Source: Hydrogenothermaceae bacterium
GTDB taxonomy: Bacteria > Aquificota > Aquificia > Aquificales > Hydrogenothermaceae
Assembly (NCBI GenBank): GCA_026418455.1
Contig: JAOABH010000008.1
Span: forward strand, 56,561 to 120,560
Reading direction: 5' to 3'
DNA: 64,000 bases
Below the pieces are notes generated by a model. That model saw nothing but the letters and a program-made list of their open reading frames with translations, was not told where the DNA came from and made no database searches. A program made the translations under genes and the position numbers. Below are positions 58,533 through 64,000 of the stretch, piece by piece (position 1 is the stretch's first letter; each line of letters starts with the position of its first letter).

Positions 58533-59642
58533 TTGGCTGAAAAGAAGATAAGAGTTGCTGTTGCAGGAGTTGGAAACTGTGCCAGCTCATTAATACAGGG
58601 GATTTACTATTATAAAGAGAAGAAAGATTTAGAAGCTTCCGGAATTATGCACGAAGATATAGATGGATATAAACCTTGGGATATAGAGATAGTGGCAGCT
58701 TGGGATATAGATGTCAGGAAAGTTGGATTTGATGTTAGTCAGGCCATCTACGCTCAACCAAACTGTACAACAGTTTTCTATCCTAATGTGCCTCGTATGG
58801 GTGTTAAAGTTAGAATGGGTAAAGTGTTAGATGGATACCCTCAACATATGAAAAACTATCCTCCGGAAAATGCGTTTGTCTTATCTAATGAAAAAGAAGA
58901 TGATTTAGAAACAGTTGTAAAAGTTTTAGTAGAGAGTAAGGCAGATGTTCTTATTAACTATGTACCTGTAGGGGCAGAAAATGCTGCAAGATTCTATGCT
59001 CAAGCTTGTCTTGAAGCTGGAGTCTCATTTATAAATTGTATGCCAACCTTTATAGTCTCTGACTCTGAGTGGGCTAAAAAATTTGAAGATGCAGGTATAC
59101 CAGTTGTAGGAGATGATATAAAATCTCAGGTTGGAGCAACTATCACACACAGAGTTTTAACACAGCTTCTGTTAGAGAGAGGAGTTAAAGTAGATAGAAC
59201 ATATCAGCTTAATGTTGGTGGAAATACTGACTTTTTAAATATGCTTGAGAGAAGCAGATTAGAGACAAAGAAAAAATCTAAAACTGAGGCTGTTACATCA
59301 TTAATACCTTACGGTATAGACCCAAGAAATGTCCATATAGGACCTTCTGACTATGTACCTTGGCTTAAAGATAAAAAACTTGCATTTATAAGAATAGAAG
59401 GTAGACTCTTTGGAGATGTTCCTATGAATATGGAGCTAAGATTAGAGGTAGAGGACTCTCCGAATAGTGCAGGTGTTGCAATAGATGCTATAAGATGTGC
59501 AAAAGTTGCAAGGGACAGAGGAGTAGCTGGACCACTCTATTCCATCTCTGCATACACTATGAAACATCCTCCGATACAGTATAAAGACCATATAGCAAGG
59601 CAGATGGTTGAAGAATTTATTGCTGGAATTAGAGAAAGGTGA
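58533..59642 (+). CDS. ino1: Myo-inositol-1-phosphate synthase
   Basis: A 369-residue NAD-dependent enzyme cyclising glucose 6-phosphate to inositol 1-phosphate. The prokaryotic Ino1 blocks are clear: VAVAGVGNCASSLIQG, AAWDIDVRKVG, NYVPVGAENAARFY, INCMPTF, GDDIKSQVGATITHR, LNVGGNTDFLN and VPWLKDKK. TTG start after GGAGG. Inositol phosphate could serve inositol lipids or the thermoprotectant di-myo-inositol phosphate. It is in one transcript with serA and yggU. Length and motifs fit the archaeal/actinobacterial type rather than the longer eukaryotic one. Confidence 0.93.
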   Translation: MAEKKIRVAVAGVGNCASSLIQGIYYYKEKKDLEASGIMHEDIDGYKPWDIEIVAAWDIDVRKVGFDVSQAIYAQPNCTTVFYPNVPRMGVKVRMGKVLDGYPQHMKNYPPENAFVLSNEKEDDLETVVKVLVESKADVLINYVPVGAENAARFYAQACLEAGVSFINCMPTFIVSDSEWAKKFEDAGIPVVGDDIKSQVGATITHRVLTQLLLERGVKVDRTYQLNVGGNTDFLNMLERSRLETKKKSKTEAVTSLIPYGIDPRNVHIGPSDYVPWLKDKKLAFIRIEGRLFGDVPMNMELRLEVEDSPNSAGVAIDAIRCAKVARDRGVAGPLYSISAYTMKHPPIQYKDHIARQMVEEFIAGIRER

Positions 59643-59860
59643 AAATAAAAGTTAAAGTAAAACCTGCAAGTAGTAAAAATGAAGTAAAAAAGATAGATGA
59701 AAATTTTTTTGAGATAAAAACCACTGTTATACCGGAGAAAGGAAAAGCTAACGAAAAAGTGATAGAATTATTATCAGAATTTTTTGATGTGCCGAAGAGT
59801 AAGATAAAGATAATAAGAGGAGAGACCTCAAAGGAGAAAGAGGTTGAAATAAATCTATAA
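59639..59860 (+). CDS. YggU/DUF167 family protein
   Basis: A 73-residue protein of the DUF167 (YggU) family: VKVKPASSKNEV start, KTTVIPEKGKANEKVIELLSE with the conserved PEKGKANE, then VPKSKIKIIRGETSKEK. The start GTG overlaps the ino1 stop. The function of this widespread family is unknown; the fold is a small alpha/beta. Confidence 0.92.
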   Translation: MKIKVKVKPASSKNEVKKIDENFFEIKTTVIPEKGKANEKVIELLSEFFDVPKSKIKIIRGETSKEKEVEINL

Positions 59861-59872
59861 GGAGGTTTTTTT

Positions 59873-60664
59873 ATAAAAAAAGTAGCTTTAGCAGTGTCTG
59901 TGCTTACTTTAACAGGTAGCTCTTTTGCTTTACCAGGTTTTGAAGTTGACCTGTCTGTGGGAGGTATTCAACAGAAGCCTTCAGGACAAATTCAGTATCC
60001 AGTACCTACAGGAACAGCTGTTGACCTGAAAAATGATCTTGGATTAGGAGATAAGAATAAGCCTTTTATCAGAGCTAAATTCGAACATCCTATATTCTTA
60101 ATCCCTAATCTATACCTTTAGTATATGCCTATGGAATTTTCAGGAACAGGAAATATTACAAAGGATATAACTTATAACGATAAAACATATCAGGCTAACA
60201 CAAAAGTTGATTCCAAGGTTAAACTTGATAGATTTGATATAGGGTTGTATGGGAATCTGCCTTTTGTTAAAACTGCAACAGCTGGTATTTTGGACCCAGA
60301 GTTAGGTGTTGATGTTAGAGTTATCAACTTCAAAGGTAGTATAACAGGTACGGAAAAAAATACAGGACTAACAGAAACAGCTTCCAAATCAGCAACTGTT
60401 CCAATTCCTTTACTTTATGCTGGACTTGGTGTAAATATACCACAGAGCCCTATCCCTATATCTTTGGTTGGAGAGTTAAGAGGAATCTCTTACTCTAAGG
60501 CAAAATATTATGACTACTCTGTTGAGCTTAAAGTTACTCCTGTAAAACCTCTTTATATATCTGCAGGTTACAGATATGAAAAATTAAAGATAGATACAAT
60601 AAGCGACTTATACACTAATATAACAGTAAAAGGTGCATTCTTTACTGTAGGTGCAAAATTCTAA
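59873..60664 (+). pseudogene. Outer membrane beta-barrel protein gene with ATA start and in-frame amber codon
   Basis: A 264-codon frame encoding an exported barrel protein of the TIGR04219 type: a signal peptide (IKKVALAVSVLTL...SSFA), GFEVDLSVGG, paired beta strands and a C-terminal Phe, as outer-membrane barrels have. AAGGAGG at 59859-59865 is seven bases before ATA (59873), exactly where an ATG would be expected. A TAG at 60119-60121 interrupts the same frame in LYL*YMPMEF; the frame resumes without shift. Either could arise from one transition (ATG to ATA, CAG to TAG). It is probably a decayed gene, unless it is read with suppression or the sequence has errors. Confidence 0.75.
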
Positions 60665-60675
60665 TAATCTTAATT

Positions 60676-60698
60676 GCTGGCTTTCTGCCAGCTTTTTT
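60676..60698 (+). terminator. Intrinsic terminator after the outer membrane protein gene
   Basis: A six-base stem GCTGGC/GCCAGC with a five-base loop, followed by six T residues, starts 11 bases after the stop codon. An intact terminator behind the broken gene suggests recent inactivation. Confidence 0.88.
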
Positions 60699-60758
60699 AT
60701 CTGAAAAATAAAAAATATGATAAAATATAGGAAGCCATTTTAATCACAGAGGTGTTTT

Positions 60759-61496
60759 TTGAATTTTAAAGGAAAAACAGCTTTAATAACAGGCTCTACC
60801 AGGGGAATAGGTAGAGCGATAGCTGTAGAGTTTGCTAAAGCCGGTGCTGATGTTGTAATCACTGGTAGAGACAGGAAAGTAGCAGAATCTCTTGCTAAAT
60901 CCATAGAGGTAGACTACGGAGTAAAAGCTTTTGGAGTTAATTTAGATCTATCCGGAGATATAACAAATTCTATAAACGAGATCTTTAATTTAACTAACAA
61001 TAAAATTGATATACTTGTAAATAACGCAGGAATTACAAAAGATACACTCTTTATAAGAATGAAACAGGAAGATTGGGATGCTGTTATAAACACAAACCTT
61101 ACTGGTACATTCAAAGTTACTCAAGCTGTTGTTAAAAATATGATAAAACAGAGATACGGCAGAGTTATAAATATATCATCTATCATAGGTTTCATAGGGA
61201 ATATAGGACAAGTCAACTACTCTACAACAAAAGCTGGACTTATAGGATTTACAAAATCCTTAGCAAAGGAAGTTGCTTCAAGAAATATTACTGTAAATGC
61301 AGTTGCACCAGGGTTTATAGAGACAGATATGACAGAAACTTTGCCTGCAGATATAAAGGAAGGTTATTTAAAGCAGATACCTCTTGGAAGATTTGGAAAA
61401 CCAGAAGATGTTGCAAATGTGGTTTTATTCTTGGCTTCAGAGTTAGCAGATTATATAACAGGAGAAGTTATACACGTAAATGGTGGAATGTATTAA
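60759..61496 (+). CDS. fabG: 3-oxoacyl-[acyl-carrier-protein] reductase
   Basis: A 245-residue short-chain dehydrogenase for the first reduction of the fatty-acid elongation cycle. The cofactor loop TGSTRGIGRA, NNAG, the catalytic Ser in NISSIIG and YSTTKAG (Tyr-x3-Lys), and the C-terminal DYITGEVIHVNGGMY are typical FabG. The TTG start follows AGAGGTG. It leads fabG-acpP-fabF-rnc, the classical fatty-acid block. Confidence 0.96.
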   Translation: MNFKGKTALITGSTRGIGRAIAVEFAKAGADVVITGRDRKVAESLAKSIEVDYGVKAFGVNLDLSGDITNSINEIFNLTNNKIDILVNNAGITKDTLFIRMKQEDWDAVINTNLTGTFKVTQAVVKNMIKQRYGRVINISSIIGFIGNIGQVNYSTTKAGLIGFTKSLAKEVASRNITVNAVAPGFIETDMTETLPADIKEGYLKQIPLGRFGKPEDVANVVLFLASELADYITGEVIHVNGGMY

Positions 61497-61521
61497 AAAT
61501 TTTATATAGGAGGTTATAAAG

Positions 61522-61755
61522 ATGTCTATCGAGCAAAGAGTGAAGGAAATTATAGCAGATCAGCTTGGAGTTGAAATGGAAAAAATAACACCGGAAGCAA
61601 AATTTGTTGATGATCTTGGTGCTGACTCTCTTGATGTTGTTGAACTTATAATGGCTTTTGAAGAGGAGTTTAATGTAGAGATTCCAGATGAAGATGCAGA
61701 GAAAATAGCAACTGTTGGAGATGTCTTAGAGTATATAAAATCTAAACAAGGGTAA
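61522..61755 (+). CDS. acpP: Acyl carrier protein
   Basis: A 77-residue acidic carrier. The phosphopantetheine attaches to Ser36 in [10 protein letters not shown], and the four-helix outline with [15 protein letters not shown] is standard. A strong AGGAGG precedes the ATG. It carries growing chains between the FabG and FabF products encoded beside it. Confidence 0.98.
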   Translation: MSIEQRVKEIIADQLGVEMEKITPEAKFVDDLGADSLDVVELIMAFEEEFNVEIPDEDAEKIATVGDVLEYIKSKQG

Positions 61756-61761
61756 GGTAGA

Positions 61762-63003
61762 ATGAGAAGAGTCGTCGTTACCGGTATCGGAGCAGTAACA
61801 CCTATAGGGAACAATGTTCAAGATTTTTGGAGTAATCTTGTAAATGGTGTAAGCGGTATAGACGTTATAAAGAGGTTTGATCCTGTATCTTATAACCTTC
61901 CAGTTATAATAGCAGGAGAGGTTAAGAATCTAAGACCTGAAGAGTTTTTAGACTCAAAAGAGCTTAAAAGGATGAGTGATTTTGTTAAGTTTGCTGTTAT
62001 AGCAGCAAAGGAAGCAATACAAGACTCTGGACTTGAACTTGATAAGATAGACCTGAATAGAGCAGGTGTTATTGTAGGAACCGGTATCGGCGGCTTGAGG
62101 GACATTGAAGAACAACAAAAGGTTTTAATGGAAAAAGGTGCCAGAAGGGTTTCTCCTTTCTTTATACCTTCTGGTATATCAAATATGGCTTCCGGATATA
62201 TATCTATCGAGTTTGGATTTAAAGGACCAAATTCATGTGTTGTAACAGCCTGTGCTACTGGAACACACTCAATTGGAGATGCTTTTAAGATAATACAGAG
62301 AGGAGATGCAGATATAATGATAGCAGGAGGAACTGAGTCTGCTATCACACCTCTTGGAATAGCCGGATTTGCTAATATGAAAGCTCTTTCTACCAGAAAT
62401 GAAGATCCAACTAAAGCTTCAAGACCTTTTGATGCCCAGAGAGATGGATTTGTGATGGGTGAAGGTGCTGGTATTTTAATCCTTGAAGAACTTGAACATG
62501 CAAAGAAAAGAGGGGCAAAAATATACGCAGAAGTTGTTGGATATGGTTTAACTGGAGATGCTTATCATATCACTGCTCCCTGTGCAGATGCTGATGGCGC
62601 AAAGAGAGTTATAACTATGGCTCTCAAAGATGGTAAAATAAATCCGGAAGATGTTGATTACATAAATGCTCATGGAACCTCTACACCTCTTAACGACAAA
62701 ATAGAGACATTGGCTATAAAAGAAGTTTTCAAAGAACACGCATATAAACTAAAAATAAGCTCTAACAAATCTATGATAGGACACCTACTTGGTGCAGCTG
62801 GAGCAGTTGAAGCAGTTGCCACTGTCAAAACAATAAAAGAAGGTATCATACCTCCAACTATTAACTACGAATATCCTGACCCTGACTGTGATCTTGACTA
62901 TGTTCCTAATAAGGCAATAGAGTATAAAGTAAAAGTAGCTATATCAAACTCTTTTGGGTTTGGTGGAACTAACGCTTGTTTAGCATTTAAGGCTTATGAA
63001 TGA
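61762..63003 (+). CDS. fabF: 3-oxoacyl-[acyl-carrier-protein] synthase II
   Basis: A 413-residue condensing enzyme that elongates acyl-ACP with malonyl-ACP. The catalytic triad is Cys in VTACATGTH, His in [11 protein letters not shown] and His in [12 protein letters not shown]; the C-terminal [12 protein letters not shown] is typical. AAGGTAG lies before the ATG six bases after acpP. FabF rather than FabB is favoured by length and context. It overlaps rnc by eight bases. Confidence 0.97.
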   Translation: MRRVVVTGIGAVTPIGNNVQDFWSNLVNGVSGIDVIKRFDPVSYNLPVIIAGEVKNLRPEEFLDSKELKRMSDFVKFAVIAAKEAIQDSGLELDKIDLNRAGVIVGTGIGGLRDIEEQQKVLMEKGARRVSPFFIPSGISNMASGYISIEFGFKGPNSCVVTACATGTHSIGDAFKIIQRGDADIMIAGGTESAITPLGIAGFANMKALSTRNEDPTKASRPFDAQRDGFVMGEGAGILILEELEHAKKRGAKIYAEVVGYGLTGDAYHITAPCADADGAKRVITMALKDGKINPEDVDYINAHGTSTPLNDKIETLAIKEVFKEHAYKLKISSNKSMIGHLLGAAGAVEAVATVKTIKEGIIPPTINYEYPDPDCDLDYVPNKAIEYKVKVAISNSFGFGGTNACLAFKAYE

Positions 63004-63715
63004 TGTTTTAGATGTATTCAAAGATAAAATTCAATCTTTAGAATATAAGTTAGGGTATACATTTAAAAATAAAAATCTGCTATTAGCTTCTATCACTCAT
63101 AGATCTTTTGTTGCAGAATATTCCAAAAAGATTCCTGATTATGAAGTTCTTGAGTTTCTGGGAGATGCAGTTTTATCTCTCATAGTTAGCGAGATTCTCA
63201 TAAAAGAGTTTCCAAGGGCAAGAGAAGGAGAACTGTCTCAAATAAGATCGGCAGTTATCAGTGAAGCCTATCTTTCAAAATTAGCGAAGGATTTAAATCT
63301 ACATGACTATATACTTATCAGTAAAGGTGAGAGAATACAAAAGGGAACAGAGAGGGAATCTCTACTTTGTGATGTATTTGAGGCTGTATTTGGTGCAATA
63401 TATATTGACAGTGATTTTTCTATAGAAAAACCAAGAGAGATATTTTTAAAATACTTTAAAGATAGATTAATAAATGATATTAAAACTGAAAGTATTCCTA
63501 AGGATTTTAAATCATTGCTCCAAATAGAGACTCAGAAAATATACGGTTCGGTTCCACAATACAGGTTGATATCTGCCGAAGGTCCGGAACATGATAAAGT
63601 TTTTACTGTGGAATGTAAAATAGATAGTATAAAAACCTTAGGTAAGGGAAAATCAAAAAAAGAAGCGGAAACCCAAGCTGCAAAAGAAGCTTACCTTAAA
63701 ATAAAATCAGAATAA
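62996..63715 (+). CDS. rnc: Ribonuclease III
   Basis: A 239-residue double-strand-specific endoribonuclease that processes rRNA precursors. The signature [14 protein letters not shown] carries metal-binding Glu53 and Asp57; a second acidic pair lies in [14 protein letters not shown]; the dsRNA-binding domain (about 165-237) includes [12 protein letters not shown] and [17 protein letters not shown]. The ATG overlaps fabF. Confidence 0.97.
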   Translation: MNDVLDVFKDKIQSLEYKLGYTFKNKNLLLASITHRSFVAEYSKKIPDYEVLEFLGDAVLSLIVSEILIKEFPRAREGELSQIRSAVISEAYLSKLAKDLNLHDYILISKGERIQKGTERESLLCDVFEAVFGAIYIDSDFSIEKPREIFLKYFKDRLINDIKTESIPKDFKSLLQIETQKIYGSVPQYRLISAEGPEHDKVFTVECKIDSIKTLGKGKSKKEAETQAAKEAYLKIKSE

Positions 63716-63750
63716 ATTTATACATACAATCAAAAATGAGAGAGGGAAAA

Positions 63751-64000
63751 ATGAGATTAGGAGTTAATATAGACCATATAGCAACATTAAGAGAAGCAAG
63801 AAAAACCTTTGAACCGGATCCTATTAAAGGAGCTTTAATTGCAATTCAAGCTGGAGCAGACCAGATAACTCTTCACCTAAGAGAAGATAGAAGACATATA
63901 CAGGACGAAGACCTGTTTAGATTGAAATGCGAGCTTAAGGATAGAACTACACCTATAAATTTGGAGATGGCACCTACCTTAGAGATGCAGAGTATAGCTC
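63751..64000 (+). CDS. pdxJ: Pyridoxine 5'-phosphate synthase, N-terminal part
   Basis: The first 83 residues of PdxJ, which condenses 1-deoxyxylulose 5-phosphate with aminoacetone phosphate to make pyridoxine 5'-phosphate. The start [35 protein letters not shown] and INLEMAPT carry the catalytic Glu and His residues of the family. GAGAGGG precedes the ATG. The gene runs off the end of the window. Confidence 0.96.
   Translation, partial: MRLGVNIDHIATLREARKTFEPDPIKGALIAIQAGADQITLHLREDRRHIQDEDLFRLKCELKDRTTPINLEMAPTLEMQSIA

Noticed and set aside
60125..60664. The second part of the outer membrane protein as an independent gene starting at ATG 60125
   Set aside because: It has no ribosome site and no signal peptide, and it continues the upstream frame across the TAG; it is better treated as one interrupted gene.
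61890..62348. A 152-codon minus-strand ORF inside fabF
   Set aside because: It is antisense to conserved fabF catalytic regions and has no independent support.
1..64000. CRISPR array, insertion sequence, prophage or integrative element
   Set aside because: No regularly spaced direct repeats, transposase, integrase or phage gene was seen, and gene content and codon use are uniform throughout.

Overview
The window is a gene-dense, AT-rich stretch of a bacterial chromosome that reads as a thermophilic, autotrophic member of the Aquificota, most likely the Hydrogenothermaceae (Sulfurihydrogenibium/Persephonella type). This rests on several traits together: an ATP synthase c subunit carrying a cleavable leader, small c-type cytochromes, a biotin carboxylase and an OadA-like carboxyltransferase of the sort that feeds a reductive TCA cycle, TrmFO rather than TrmA-type tRNA methylation, an inositol-phosphate synthase, SpeD, and genome-wide use of AGGAGG ribosome sites with many TTG starts. 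The genus is inference. There is no rRNA, CRISPR array, insertion sequence, prophage or obvious foreign island; nearly everything is core housekeeping in short, interleaved operons.

Layout. 1-4.7 kb (+): end of argC, hldE-type kinase, purS-purQ, then two small unrecognised genes and a TlpA-like thioredoxin, with a GGDEF/EAL protein on the minus strand. 4.7-7.6 kb (-): accC-type biotin carboxylase, a glyoxalase-II-like hydrolase, nfo and a tRNA-Arg that overlaps the nfo stop. 7.7-18.9 kb (+): pilB-pilT-pilC, mnmA, a small periplasmic protein, pfkA, spoVG, resB, the OadA-like carboxyltransferase and lpxB. 18.9-32.7 kb (-): a Spy/CpxP-like protein with its two-component system; the rpmH-rnpA-yidD-yidC-mnmE-rho-rpmE-prfA-tRNA-Arg block; atpB-usp-atpE; trmFO, moaE, a thioredoxin lipoprotein and an aspartate aminotransferase. 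32.8-36.1 kb: cutA, a slipin, two cytochromes c and a peroxiredoxin. 36.1-41.1 kb (-): nrdB-nrdA, a small Cys-motif protein and an MFS transporter under a promoter with two NrdR-type boxes. 41.4-51.8 kb (+): DHH phosphoesterase-tetR-dtd, rimO-mtnA-yvcK-nadB-infC, tRNA-Leu, atpC, a trmN6-like methyltransferase, grpE and a divergent dnaJ. 51.8-54.7 kb (-): mltG, ruvX, a DUF2892 protein, leuC. 54.8-64 kb (+): speD with an upstream ORF, a flavin-fold protein, serA, ino1, yggU, a broken outer-membrane-protein gene, fabG-acpP-fabF-rnc and the start of pdxJ; a radical SAM protein lies on the minus strand.

Functional themes are translation and tRNA modification (MnmA, MnmE, TrmFO, Dtd, RimO, PrfA, IF-3, L31, L34, three tRNAs), redox and cytochrome c biogenesis (ResB, thioredoxin-like proteins, cytochromes, peroxiredoxin), membrane biogenesis (YidC/YidD, LpxB, fatty-acid synthesis) and a type IV pilus motor. 

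No clearly new multi-gene system was found. The points most worth a second look are: a NrdB whose radical tyrosine is Phe and whose first metal ligand is Glu (class Ic-like); a 28-codon ORF with a strong ribosome site overlapping the start of speD; an outer-membrane-protein gene with an ATA at its start position and an in-frame amber codon; nfo and prfA reading frames that overlap or abut tRNA genes; a PfkA with mixed ATP/PPi specificity residues; and a Spy-like gene separated from its two-component genes by a terminator hairpin.
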